Shown: positions 10,032-21,895, counted from the first letter of the stretch. The stretch: 64,000 nucleotides of DNA from Semisulcospira habei (GCA_036245525.1 BTPG01000004.1:50729323-50793322); one strand, 5' to 3'. Notes: generated from the sequence alone by a model not told the origin. Translations and numbers: made by a program.

Positions 10032-13000
10032 TTGCATACAATTCTGCCAGCGCTAGCCTCACCTATCTGGTTTGTGAGTATCTATAACTCGAGGCAAATT
10101 TGTATCGTTACATTGTTGTGTAATGTTCTGTGCATCTACTGTGGGAAATCAGGCGGGGGCAGGGGATCTAACTGTTGTCTGTCCAGCGCTGTGATTCCCC
10201 TTGGTTTGCATACAATTCTGCCAGCGCTAGCCTCACCTATCTGGTTTGTGAGTATCTATAACTCGAGGCAAATTTGTATCGTTACATTGTTGTGTAATGT
10301 TCTGTGCATCTACTGTGGGAAATCACTTCCTAAGTTCCGGAGAAAGACATGGGTTATATAAGAGACGTGATCCATTCGTTGAGGATGGAAATGATCGTCT
10401 TATTCTATACCTGCGTATTTCTCTGTGGGCTGGCGATTGGGTGCCTGATAGGCGGGGGCAGGGGATCTAACTGTTGTCTGTCCAGCGCTGTGATTCCCCT
10501 TGGTTTGCATACAATTCTGCCAGCGCTAGCCTCACCTATCTGGTTTGTGAGTATCTATAACTCGAGGCAAATTTGTATCGTTACATTGTTGTGTAATGTT
10601 CTGTGCATCTACTGTGGGAAATCAGGGTATTTACCCGACCACATATAGTAGCGCACCTTCATGTTTGTGTATGTATGTTTCTCCTGCCCACTTCCTAAGT
10701 TCCGGAGAAAGACATGGGTTATATAAGAGACCTGATCCATTCGTTGAGGATGGAAATGATCGTCTTATTCTATACCTGCGTATTTCTCTGTGGGCTGGCG
10801 ATTGGGTGCCTGATAGGCGGGGGCAGGGGATCTAACTGTTGTCTGTCCAGCGCTGTGATTCCCCTTGGTTTGCATACAATTCTGCCAGCGCTAGCCTCAC
10901 CTATCTGGTTTGTGAGTATCTATAACTCGAGGCAAATTTGTATCGTTACATTGTTGTGTAATGTTCTGTGCATCTACTGTGGGAAATCAGGGTATTTACC
11001 CGACCACATATAGTAGCGCACCTTCATGTTTGTGTATGTATGTTTCTCCTGCCCACTTCCTAAGTTCCGGAGAAAGACATGGGTTATATAAGAGACCTGA
11101 TCCATTCGTTGAGGATGGAAATGATCGTCTTATTCTATACCTGCGTATTTCTCTGTGGGCTGGCGATTGGGTGCCTGATAGGCGGGGGCAGGAGATCTAA
11201 CTGTTGTCTGTCCAGCGCTGTGATTCCCCTTGGTTTGCATACAATTCTGCCAGCGCTAGCCTCACCTATCTGGTTTGTGAGTATCTATAACTCGAGGCAA
11301 ATTTGTATCGTTACATTGTTGTGTAATGTTCTGTGCATCTACTGTGGGAAATCAGGGTATTTACCCGACCACATATAGTAGCGCACCTTCATGTTTGTGT
11401 ATGTATGTTTCTCCTGCCCACTTCCTAAGTTCCGGAGAAAGACATGGGTTATATAAGAGACCTGATCCATTCGTTGAGGATGGAAATGATCGTCTTATTC
11501 TATACCTGCGTATTTCTCTGTGGGCTGGCGATTGGGTGCCTGATAGGCGGGGGCAGGGGATCTAACTGTTGTCTGTCCAGCGCTGTGATTCCCCTTGGTT
11601 TGCATACAATTCTGCCAGCGCTAGCCTCACCTATCTGGTTTGTGAGTATCTATAACTCGAGGCAAATTTGTATCGTTACATTGTTGTGTAATGTTCTGTG
11701 CATCTACTGTGGGAAATCAGGGTATTTACCCGACCACATATAGTAGCGCACCTTCATGTTTGTGTATGTATGTTTCTCCTGCCCACTTCCTAAGTTCCGG
11801 AGAAAGACATGGGTTATATAAGAGACCTGATCCATTCGTTGAGGATGGAAATGATCGTCTTATTCTATACCTGCGTATTTCTCTGTGGGCTGGCGATTGG
11901 GTGCCTGATAGGCGGGGGCAGGGGATCTAACTGTTGTCTGTCCAGCGCTGTGATTCCCCTTGGTTTGCATACAATTCTGCCAGCGCTAGCCTCACCTATC
12001 TGGTTTGTGAGTATCTATAACTCGAGGCAAATTTGTATCGTTACATTGTTGTGTAATGTTCTGTGCATCTACTGTGGGAAATCAGGGTATTTACCCGACC
12101 ACATATAGTAGCGCACCTTCATGTTTGTACCCCACCCGGGTCTGCCCTGGGGGACTTGGGTGGGGTTAGGTATTTTTTAGTTCCCAGGGTCACCCTGGTC
12201 AGCCCCACAGGGTGGGTTTTTCTCTCTATTCTGGGGCATGTGTTTCTGTCTACCCTTTGTCCATTCACCTGTATTTGCCCTTTTAAAACTCTCCCTACTG
12301 TCTGCACTGCCTGTAGCTCTTGATATTGGATGTGTGTTGCTAAATGGTCTTAGCTTTATTTAGCCCCATGTGTTAGGTTTATTTAATGTATTTGACCGGC
12401 TGGCGACATACATTCAATGTTCTGTTTTTTTGTTTTTTTTTCACAAGCAGTGCAGGCACGTCCTGAGAAAGCCTTGTTGCTGTCGGGACGTTAAGCAATG
12501 TACAATCAATCAATCAATTCATGTTTGTGTATGTATGTTTCTCCTGCCCACTTCCTAAGTTCCGGAGAAAGACATGGGTTATATAAGAGACCTGATCCAT
12601 TCGTTGAGGATGGAAATGATCGTCTTATTCTATACCTGCGTATTTCTCTGTGGGCTGGCGATTGGGTGCCTGATAGGCGGGGGCAGGGGATCTAACTGTT
12701 GTCTGTCCAGCGCTGTGATTCCCCTTGGTTTGCATACAATTCTGCCAGCGCTAGCCTCACCTATCTAGTTTGTGAGTATCTATAACTCGAGGCAAATTTG
12801 TATCGTTACATTGTTGTGTAATGTTCTGTGCATCTACTGTGGGAAATCAGGGTATTTACCCGACCACATATAGTAGCGCACCTTCATGTTTGTGTATGTA
12901 TGTTTCTCCTGCCCACTTCCTAAGTTCCGGAGAAAGACATGGGTTATATAAGAGACCTGATCCATTCGTTGAGGATGGAAATGATCGTCTTATTCTATAC

Positions 13001-15322
13001 CTGCGTATTTCTCTGTGGGCTGGCGATTGGGTGCCTGATAGGCGGGGGCAGGGGATCTAACTGTTGTCTGTCCAGCGCTGTGATTCCCCTTGGTTTGCAT
13101 ACAATTCTGCCAGCGCTAGCCTCACCTATCTGGTTTGTGAGTATCTATAACTCGAGGCAAATTTGTATCGTTACATTGTTGTGTAATGTTCTGTGCATCT
13201 ACTGTGGGAAATCAGGGTATTTACCCGACCACATATAGTAGCGCACCTTCATGTTTGTGTATGTATGTTTCTCCTGCCCACTTCCTAAGTTCCGGAGAAA
13301 GACATGGGTTATATAAGAGACCTGATCCATTCGTTGAGGATGGAAATGATCGTCTTATTCTATACCTGCGTATTTCTCTGTGGGCTGGCGATTGGGTGCC
13401 TGATAGGCGGGGGCAGGGGATCTTAACTGTTGTCTGTCCAGCGCTGTGATTCCCCTTGGTTTGCATACAATTCTGCCAGCGCTAGCCTCACCTATCTGGT
13501 TTGTGAGTATCTATAACTCGAGGCAAATTTGTATCGTTACATTGTTGTGTAATGTTCTGTGCATCTACTGTGGGAAATCAGGGTATTTACCCGACCACAT
13601 ATAGTAGCGCACCTTCATGTTTGTGTATGTATGTTTCTCCTGCCCACTTCCTAAGTTCCGGAGAAAGACATGGGTTATATAAGAGACCTGATCCATTCGT
13701 TGAGGATGGAAATGATCGTCTTATTCTATACCTGCGTATTTCTCTGTGGGCTGGCGATTGGGTGCCTGATAGGCGGGGGCAGGGGATCTAACTGTTGTCT
13801 GTCCAGCGCTGTGATTCCCCTTGGTTTGCATACAATTCTGCCAGCGCTAGCCTCACCTATCTGGTTTGTGAGTATCTATAACTCGAGGCAAATTTGTATC
13901 GTTACATTGTTGTGTAATGTTCTGTGCATCTACTGTGGGAAATCAGGGTATTTACCCGACCACATATAGTAGCGCACCTTCATGAGTGTATGTTTCTCCT
14001 GCCCACTTCCTAAGTTCCGGAGAAAGACATGGGTTATATAAGAGACCTGATCCATTCGTTGAGGATGGAAATGATCGTCTTATTCTATACCTGCGTATTT
14101 CTCTGTGGGCTGGCGATTGGGTGCCTGATAGGCGGGGGCAGGGGATCTAACTGTTGTCTGTCCAGCGCTGTGATTCCCCTTGGTTTGCATACAATTCTGC
14201 CAGCGCTAGCCTCACCTATCTGGTTTGTGAGTATCTATAACTCGAGGCAAATTTGTATCGTTACATTGTTGTGTAATGTTCTGTGCATCTACTGTGGGAA
14301 ATCAGGGTATTTACCCGACCACATATGAGTAGCGCACCTTCATGTTTGTGTATGTATGTTTCTCCTGCCCACTTCCTAAGTTCCGGAGAAAGACATGGGT
14401 TATATAAGAGACCTGATCCATTCGTTGAGGATGGAAATGATCGTCTTATTCTATACCTGCGTATTTCTCTGTGGGCTGGCGATTGGGTGCCTGATAGGCG
14501 GGGGCAGGGGATCTAACTGTTGTCTGTCCAGCGCTGTGATTCCCCTTGGTTTGCATACAATTCTGCCAGCGCTAGCCTCACCTATCTGGTTTGTGAGTAT
14601 CTATAACTCGAGGCAAATTTGTATCGTTACATTGTTGTGTAATGTTCTGTGCATCTACTGTGGGAAATCAGGGTATTTACCCGACCACATATAGTAGCGC
14701 ACCTTCACGTTTGTGTATGTATGTTTCTCCTGCCCACTTCCTAAGTTCCGGAGAAAGACATGGGTTATATAAGAGACCTGATCCATTCGTTGAGGATGGA
14801 AATGATCGTCTTATTCTATACCTGCGTATTTCTCTGTGGGCTGGCGATTGGGTGCCTGATAGGCGGGGGCAGGGGATCTAACTGTTGTCTGTCCAGCGCT
14901 GTGATTCCCCTTGGTTTGCATACAATTCTGCCAGCGCTAGCCTCACCTATCTGGTTTGTGAGTATCTATAACTCGAGGCAAATTTGTATCGTTACATTGT
15001 TGTGTAATGTTCTGTGCATCTACTGTGGGAAATCAGGGTATTTACCCGACCACATATGAGTAGCGCACCTTCATGTTTGTGTATGTATGTTTCTCCTGCC
15101 CACTTCCTAAGTTCCGGAGAAAGACATGGGTTATATAAGAGACCTGATCCATTCGTTGAGGATGGAAATGATCGTCTTATTCTATACCTGCGTATTTCTC
15201 TGTGGGCTGGCGATTGGGTGCCTGATAGGCGGGGGCAGGGGATCTAACTGTTGTCTGTCCAGCGCTGTGATTCCCCTTGGTTTGCATACAATTCTGCCAG
15301 CGCTAGCCTCACCTATCTGGTT
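10032..15322 (+). repeat. ~365-bp tandem repeat array inserted into RT family B
   Basis: Thirteen copies of an ATGGGTTATATAAGAG landmark occur at 10349, 10714, 11079, 11444, 11809, 12574, 12939, 13304, 13670, 14029, 14395, 14760 and 15126, giving a 365-bp period with small length changes. Two shortened units lie at the left end (10032-10326). Copies are almost identical; single differences include G/A near 11192 and an extra T near 13424. The array starts at TTGCATAC and ends at CTATCTGGTT, and is flanked by TGATGGT on both sides (10025-10031 and 15323-15329). Each unit holds a TATATAAG box and an AT-rich GTATTTAC palindrome. Two overlapping short ORFs (99 and 79 codons) recur, but 365 is not a multiple of three, so there is no long repeat protein. 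Confidence 0.93.
12129..12517 (+). mobile_element. Retroposon inserted in one satellite unit
   Basis: A 389-bp sequence absent from every other unit of the array. It is flanked by an 11-bp target-site duplication TTCATGTTTGT (12118-12128 and 12518-12528). Its 3' end is GTCGGGACGTTAAGCAATG followed by a (CAAT)n tail. There is no coding capacity and no clear tRNA-like head, so it may be a SINE or the 3' UTR of a 5'-truncated LINE. Since only one unit carries it, it inserted after the array had amplified. Confidence 0.85.
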
Positions 15323-15830
15323 TGATGGTACTATTGACAAGGAAATCGCAGCTCGCATCAGCAAAGCCAGCCAAGCCCTGGGTCGTCTTCGCACTCGTGT
15401 GTTGAATAACAACAACGTCAAGCTCTCCACCAAGATCAAAGTCTACAAGGCAGTAGTCCTGCCCAGCCTCCTCTACGGCTGTGATTCATGGATGGTCTGG
15501 ATTGTGATTCATGGACGCTGTGCAGAAAGCACCTCAAGCAGCTTGAACGTTTCCACATGAGATCCCTGCGCTCACTCATGAGCATCAAGTGGCAAGACAA
15601 GGTGACAAACCTGGAAGTCCTCGACAATGCTGGCCTAGTGTTGAAGCCTTGATCTTAAAGACACAACTTTGCTGGACAGGTCATGTCATACGCATGGATG
15701 ATTCTCGCATGCCAGGCCAATTCCTCTATGGTGCACTCTCAAAAGGCCACAGGAAGCAAGGACGGCCAAAGAAAAAAGCTTCAAAGACTGCATAAAAGAC
15801 AGCCTCAAGTACTGCGTCTTCCCGGTTAAG
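15323..15830 (+). pseudogene. Non-LTR retrotransposon family B, 3' part
   Basis: Continues the RT interrupted at 10031: DGTIDKEIAARISKASQALGRL, then VYKAVVLPSLLYGCDSW, LERFHMRSLRSLMSIKWQDKV (frame changed) and LKTQLCWTGHVIRMDDSRMP...GRPKKK. These match the thumb and C-terminal region of family A. Frame changes near 15490 and 15650 and a stop at about 15793 confirm decay. No zinc finger is recognisable. Confidence 0.82.
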
Positions 15831-15912
15831 GAACTTGAAGCGTAAGCACAAGACAGATCTGGCTTGCGTGCCGCCACAAGGAAAGCCTGCACGCTCTTTG
15901 AACACAATGCTA

Positions 15913-16072
15913 TTAACACATTCAACTCCAGGACCGAAATCCCCAAATTCCGAAGTTGCCCTCTGAAGGACTGTGTTACAATTTTATGGGCGCTAAGCTA
16001 TTTTGGCACCTCTCTTGAACTATCATGCTCTATCCATGACTTGCTGTGGTGTGTGGGGGCTGAATGAGTTAA
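15913..16072. repeat. H1 hairpin, left core lost
   Basis: TTAA at both ends (15913-15916, 16069-16072). The right arm (GCTAAGCTATTTTGGCACC...CTTGAACTATCATG) is present and part of the left arm is deleted. Copy Y keeps a fuller version at 58360-58576. Confidence 0.75.
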
Positions 16073-16095
16073 TAAAGCAGGCAATTCATATATTG

Positions 16096-16230
16096 CCTGT
16101 AATGTAATTTCAGGACATTCGTGAAAGTCCTGGCCATTTTAGTCATTTTATTTCATGACTGGAGTTCACAGGAAATTTAATCGGTGTAGGAAATTCAAGA
16201 ATATCTTGATTTCATTGACTGGCTGTATGG
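16096..16230. repeat. Imperfect palindrome with CATGACTGGAGTTCACAGG
   Basis: Short inverted segments around GGACATTCGTGAAAGTCC and GAAATTCAAGAATATC. Related palindromes built on GAAATTCATGAATTTCC occur at 21790-21895, 56926-57065 and 59570-59680. Boundaries are uncertain. Confidence 0.45.
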
Positions 16231-16388
16231 TTAGCACCTTTGAAATTTATGAAGTGACCTGCTTGCAATGTCTCCTTTATAAATGTTTTCAGTATGTCGG
16301 CTTACAATAATGCTGCACAAAAGGGCTACCTTTTCTGTAACCCTTATCATTCGGAATACATCAGTGTGCGAAATAAGTTTGACTAAAA

Positions 16389-16461
16389 TAGTTCAAGGGT
16401 AGTGCCAGAATAGCTTCGCGCCTCTAGGCGCTAAGCTATTCTGGCACCACCCTTGAACTAA
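16389..16461. repeat. Short H1-core hairpin
   Basis: A near-perfect 73-bp palindrome, TAGTTCAAGGGTAGTGCCAG to its complement, lacking the outer H1 arms. The same short form is at 58893-58965 in copy Y, so it predates the segmental duplication. Confidence 0.8.
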
Positions 16462-16512
16462 AGCCCTTGGTCTATATCCTTATCTGTCAGTACTATAATA
16501 TAGCTTGCATAT

Positions 16513-17600
16513 AGTCCATAAGCTAGGAAGATCTACCGTGCACCCCCCCCCCCCCCAGTACTCAATAAGATGGGTTTCAAAGTGTTCCTTAGTATGTCCT
16601 GAGATGTTTAAGCCATGTTCCCCGAAAATCCTTAGAAACACACCAGAGATAAAGCCGATGGCGCAAGGGTACCCCCATTCACGCTCTTCGCAGGTGCTAA
16701 AATGAGGTTGAGAAACATTTTCCTCTAAATAAATCAGAATTCATTCCAGAAGCCCAAATCAGGTAATATTATGTCAAAGCACACCTTCTGCATCCTCTGC
16801 AAAAAACAGAATGAAAAAATATTGAATCTCTGGCTCACAGTGAAGGTATTTGTGCACCCAGTAAACGACCATTTCCGCGAAATCGCAAAAAAAGACAAAA
16901 ATAATGTGTCAGATACCTTCAGACATTTTCTATAGCACTGACAGTCCATTTGTAGGTTTACATCATTAACACAGGATGTCACAATTATTATAAACTTGAC
17001 TAGGTGATGCTGTGATCACTGTGAGTGCCACAGTGGTTGATTTTGTATCCCTACCCCCAAGTTGTAAAAATACACAAACTTAATTAGAAAAAATTGCTCA
17101 AGTTATCCCATTTTATTTTGACCTCTCTTTACCTATTGAGTTTCAATAATGTGAGCATAAAGTGCAAGAAAATAAGGAAAGTCGGCATCCTTTACGGTAT
17201 GTTTGTGGTGAATGATAGCTTTTTACCATTTAAAATTGCTGAATTGGGAAACGTACATTGTTTCTGATGCCCTCAGAAATTTTGTATACAACTGATAGGT
17301 CTTTTTTAGGTTTTATTGTTTAGGATAGAGTACCACAGTTACTCCCAACCTGATTTTATGATGCTGTGATGCATTTAGGGGCCACAGTGGCTGAATCTGC
17401 TGCCCTACCCCCATTTTACCTGTACGCAAAGGAACGAAAAATGATCATAACAATTGCTCCTCTGATTAAATATTTTTGTTGCCAGTTTTCTTAACAAAAT
17501 ATGTATATTGAGCATAAACATTTGTGATCATTTCATTAATTTCAATGTGACCCATCGATTTAATTGTAATTCTTTTTATTTAAGGCATGCTTAACAGGGG
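16513..17600. repeat. Left arm of family F element
   Basis: Includes a poly-C run near 16543-16557, then the outer arm to about 17100 and the inner arm from 17107 (ATTTTATTTTGACCTCTC) to about 17585. Lacks the last ~190 bp that the right arm and the copy at 3880-4070 possess. Confidence 0.8.
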
Positions 17601-17619
17601 CTGCCGCTAAAGCTTCTAT

Positions 17620-19340
17620 CGTCTGCACATTCAGCACTCTTGTCAAACTCGGGGAAGGTGTACCTCAGGGAGATGTTGTGTCTGATGCTGTTTTTGGTCT
17701 ACATTAATGACATCAGTACAACAGTACCAAGGTTCGTCTTGAACATCCTCCATGCAGATGACTTTGCAGTGTGGAGCGCAGCAGAACATAAAGAAATAGC
17801 ATCCTCCAGAATCCAGGATGCTGCCAATAGAGTCAGCAGCTGGATTGAAAGAGGCCACTCAAACTGAGCTGGACCATCTCTTTCAATCAGACGGAAGAGG
17901 TCACCTCAAAACTGGAGACCTTCCAGTACCAAAGACAGACAGGCCAACTTTACTGGCAACAAATAAATTACTGGATTCATGTGGAGGCATAAAGAAATAG
18001 CATCCTCCAGAACATAAAGAAATAGCATCCTCCAGAATCCAGGATGCTGACTATAGAGTCAGCAGCTGGACTGAAAGAGGCCACTCAAACTGAGCTAGAC
18101 CATCTCTTTCAATCAGATGGAAGAGGTCACCTCAAAACTGGAGATCTTCCAGTACCAAAGACAGACAGGCCAACTTTACTGGCAACAAATAAATTACTGG
18201 ATTCACGTGGAGGCCTCACATTGAAACCATGGAAGCTAGAGCTGCAAAAAAGAGAGAGTCTCTGATGAAGAACTGGTGGGGACCACATTGGCACAAATTA
18301 CAGCATCCTGGCACAAGCAAACACCTGCTCAGTCAGACCAGTTGTGCGGTACCAAGATACATCGACAACATGAAACACTGCCTGAAACCCAAAAAGCCAG
18401 GCTTGACAAGATGCAAAACATGGGTCATTCTCATGATGCAGTGACATTCTTAGAGCCATCTGGAGCACCCCAATTTAGGAAATGGAGGACATTGGGGCCA
18501 CTGGAATGCAGAACAGCACACACGATGAAAAGACTTACTAAACACCGACAGCATGGGAGACTACAGGAGCAGACCAAGAACCGTCAGAAATGCCCAATCT
18601 GAACTGCCAACTGAAGGTCCTGCAAAGGGCTAACACCGACGTCCTGGAACCAAGCCCAAAGATGTGTGAACAGCTCCCTTCAGATACCTGGACATCTCGA
18701 AAGAGCCTTCAAGACAACATAATGTTCCAGGACTCTTTGCCAAAGGTCGCGGCACTGCACAAAGCCATCTTGCTGGAGGTTGTGCACAAGCGCTACCCTC
18801 ACAGCAGCTGTGATACCACACAAGATGCCGTGTTGAATGAAGGAAGTGGCGTGTACATCTGTTGTGCAGACCGCACTACTACCTCCTTCTCCTTACCAGC
18901 TAGCGGCAGCAGCTCCAACTATCGTACAGATCTGCAGGTGCTCAACACAGCAGCAGAGTACTAGCTAGGGAAAGGCAGCAGCTTGATCCACTGATCTCAC
19001 CAGGAAGCTTCAAGATAGACTGGATGCCCTGTCCACAAAATAGTGCTGCAGTGGATTCCAGTGCATTCTGGACTAGCTGGGAATGGAGACACTACAACAA
19101 CAAAGTGATTGGCAAAAGCAGAATGGCGGCTGCAGCCCGTGGGCAGATGACACCAACAAGCTGAACAGGGAGAGCCAGGCCACCATCTTTCATCTACACA
19201 CTGATTACTCTGGACTGGGTCCATCCAGAAAAGCAGGAACGTTTCACAAACCCAAACTGAAGCCTGAAGCTTTACACACTTTAATCAGATCACTCTGTAT
19301 CAGCAATTATTTGAAGCTTCCGTGCCTAATGCGTGAAGAG
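17620..19340 (+). pseudogene. Degenerate reverse transcriptase-RNase H relic
   Basis: Broken frames can be followed in order. The RT has GEGVPQGD (17650), LFLVYINDI (about 17695), LHADDFAVW (motif C, about 17750) and a helix IASSRIQDAANRVSSWI. The connection region shows LDKMQNMG and PLECRTAHTMKRLTK (18390-18540). An RNase H-like stretch follows: NEGSGVYICCADRTT...SLPASGSSSNYRT (18835-18930), then a decayed second half. A 226-bp piece is tandemly duplicated (about 17788-18013 and 18014-18240). RT plus RNase H fits the I/R1/Tad-type non-LTR groups, but clade is not resolved. It lies between the two arms of the family F element; whether it belongs to it or was captured is open. Confidence 0.75.
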
Positions 19341-19344
19341 ATAC

Positions 19345-19940
19345 CAAAATAAAAGAACGCTTAGTGAATGGCGGACTTCGGTAGAAGCGTAAACAACCAA
19401 TCAGAATGTTCGCCATGCAGTCACTTTATGATCAGAGCTAAATATAGATCACTTGCAACAAGCGTCAGCATGATCGTTTGCAATGGGAATAGTCACAAAT
19501 TGAGGGAGAAAAAAAAAAGAAGTAGACAAAAGTTTGCCAGTACGTTGTCATTTTTTTTACAAACTTTCACAGACTTTAAGGAAAAGGACTGAAATTGACA
19601 GACTTTCCAGGGCCCTCAAAAAGCCTTGCCATTTTTTTTACAACTTTCACAAATGTTCACAGACCGTAAGGACCCTGCTGAACTCACCTCGTGAGACTGG
19701 GTCATGTGGAAACAGCCCTATGCGAATTTGGCGTAGAAAATCGGTCTCCTTAGCACATTCTCCAAACATGTCCATACAGAGAAGCGGTCTGCTGGCAGTT
19801 CTGACCAGAAGACACGCCCCTATACACCAAACTCTGAAAACATGCTGCCTAGCTCTTGACAGCTCACTTATTGGCAGCCAGAACAATATAAGATTTAAAG
19901 ATGGCCATAAAAAAGATTGAACGTTGCAGAAGGTGGAAGT
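19345..19940. other. Unassigned interior of family F element
   Basis: No gene recognised. Two similar segments, CATTTTTTTTACAAACTTTC (19549) and CATTTTTTTTACAACTTTC (19629), form a short direct repeat about 80 bp apart. A 128-codon frame across them has no recognisable domain. Confidence 0.5.
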
Positions 19941-21199
19941 GGAGATCTCGTGGTCGACATGTGGAAACTAAGTATATTTGATAACATTGTTTTGGCTATT
20001 AGGAACCATGAAACTTTATTATGCATATTCATATTTACACATTTCTAGATAAAAATAAATGAAAGGAAAAGGGGAGACCTTACTAGACCCACCTTACGCT
20101 AGGTAAAATATCACCTAAAAAACCAGCTAGTTAAAAATAGTTACAATTAAATTGATTGGTTACATTGAAATTAATGAAATGATCACAACTTTTTATGCTC
20201 AGTATGCATACTTTAAAAAAAAAACAACTGGCAACAAAAAATATTTAAACAGAGGACAATATGATTATTTTGCGTTGCTTTGCGTACTGGTAAAATGGGG
20301 GTAGGGCAGCAGATTCAGCCACTGTGGCCCCTAAATGCATCATAGCATCACAAAATCAGGTTGGGAGTAACTGTGGTACTCTATCCTAACCAATAAAACC
20401 TAACAAAGACCTATCGGCAGTATACAAAATTTCTGAGGGCACCGGAAACAACGTACGTTTCCCAATTTGGCAATTTTAAATGAGAAAAAGCTGTCATTCA
20501 CCATGAATGTACCGTAAAGGATGCCGACTTTCCTTATTTTCTTGCACTTTATGCTCACATTATTGAAACTTAATAGGTAAAGAAAGGTCAAAATGAAATG
20601 GAGTAACTTTAGAAATTTTTTCTAATTAATTTTGTGTATTTTTACAACTTGGGGGTAGGGATACAAAATCAACCACTGTGGCACTCACAGTGATCACAGC
20701 ATCACCTAGTCAAGTTTATAATAATTGTAACATCCTGTTTTAATAATGTAAGCCTGAAAATGGACTGCCAGCACTATAGAAAATGTCTGAAGGCATCTGA
20801 CACGGTATTTTTGGTCTTTTTTTGCGATTTCGTGGAAATGGTCGTTTGCTGGGTCCACAAATACCTTCACTGTGAGCCAGAGATTCAATATTTTTTCATT
20901 CTGTTTTTTGCAGAGGCTGCAGAACGTGTGCCTTAACATAATATTGCCTGATTTGGGCTTCTGGAATGAATTCTGATTTATTTAGAGGAAAATGTTTCTC
21001 AACCTCTTTTAAGCACCTGCGAAGAGCGTGAATGGGGGTACCCTTGCGCCATCGGCTATATCTCTGGTGTGTTCCTAAGGATTTTCGGGGAACATGGCTT
21101 AAACATCTCAGGACATACTAAGGAACACTTTGAAATCCATCTTATTGAGTACTGGGGGGGGGGAGGGGGTGCACGGTAGACCTTCCTAGCTTGTGGACT
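19940..21199. repeat. Right arm of family F element
   Basis: The reverse complement of the left arm, extended inward to about 19940. 19940-20600 equals the complement of 3395-4070 and 20600-21199 matches 4680-5290 directly. A G-run lies near 21155-21170 before the terminal CTTCCTAGCTTGTGGACT. Confidence 0.82.
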
Positions 21200-21315
21200 A
21201 TATGGCAGTGCACAAATTTGAAGCTTTTGGCCTAAGTATGATATAGGTTAAAGCGGCATGGCAGGCTTTGATTTCGCTAATGAGCTACTTTTAGAATAAG
21301 CGCTTAACAATCTCC

Positions 21316-21363
<48 letters not shown>

Positions 21364-21400
21364 GTTATTATTGTTATTAATATTATTATTATTATTAAAA
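21316..21400. repeat. (ATT)n microsatellite
   Basis: About 80 bp of TTA/ATT repeats with occasional GTT. A shorter tract is at the same place in copy Y (59138-59176). Confidence 0.9.
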
Positions 21401-21789
21401 CGTTCCCTTCTTTTCACATTCGATGTAGTAGGATATGTACTAGAGGTTTTCCACTACAATCTGAATGTAACGCAAGGAACTTTCCTGCGTACAAAGCAGA
21501 AATAAATTCGTTTTACGACTTTCAACCTTGATAATAAATTTGTTAGACCTTTTGTCCAACAAACATTATAAGACATGCTAAGAGCAAGAGTATTAGAAAG
21601 AAGATATTGCGAACTGTTAACACTGTCTGGAATAGGCCGCTTTAAATTAAGCCTAATGTCGTAAAATGGAAGAGTAATAAATTATCTGGTACTGTTGGTC
21701 GTCAGACTTGAAGAAAGCAGTTCACACATTACGAAAGCCGTTAGTAAATCCGTGTATGAATTGGTCGCCATTTGTAGGAAATTCATGAA

Positions 21790-21895
21790 ATACCTGGATA
21801 TTTTAATCATTTCGTGTAATGACTGGAGGTCACAGCCAATTCATTTTCTGAATGGTTTAGGAAATTCATGAATTTCCTGATTTCATGGATTGACT
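21790..21895. repeat. Palindrome with GAAATTCATGAATTTCC core
   Basis: Outer CCTGGATATTTTAATCA and inner TTAGGAAATTCATGAATTTC give a hairpin. Its counterpart is at 59570-59680 and a diverged copy in opposite orientation is at 56926-57065. Confidence 0.6.

Larger units (their letters stand above)
16513..21199. mobile_element. 4.7-kb element with >1-kb terminal inverted repeats (family F)
   Basis: The left end reads AGTCCATAAGCTAGGAAG and the right end is its near-complement (CTTCCTAGCTTGTGGACT). The left arm (16513-17600) and right arm (19940-21199) are inverted repeats more than 1 kb long. The element is flanked by ATAT on both sides (16509-16512, 21200-21203). The duplicate locus at 59001-59030 has the uninterrupted target TAGCTTGCATATGGCAGTG with a single ATAT at 59011-59014, which proves a unit insertion. 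The target duplication may be ATAT or TA because the junction is symmetric. The interior carries an RT-RNase H relic, not a recognisable transposase, so the mobilising enzyme is unknown. Confidence 0.85.

Noticed and set aside
10025..15329. CRISPR array
   Set aside because: Units are 365 bp, contiguous, without spacers, and the genome is eukaryotic.
10349..15560. Thirteen repeated ~99-residue and ~79-residue ORFs as a gene family or repeat protein
   Set aside because: They are frames of a 365-bp DNA repeat; the period is not divisible by three and both strands or frames are open by composition. No homology or domain.
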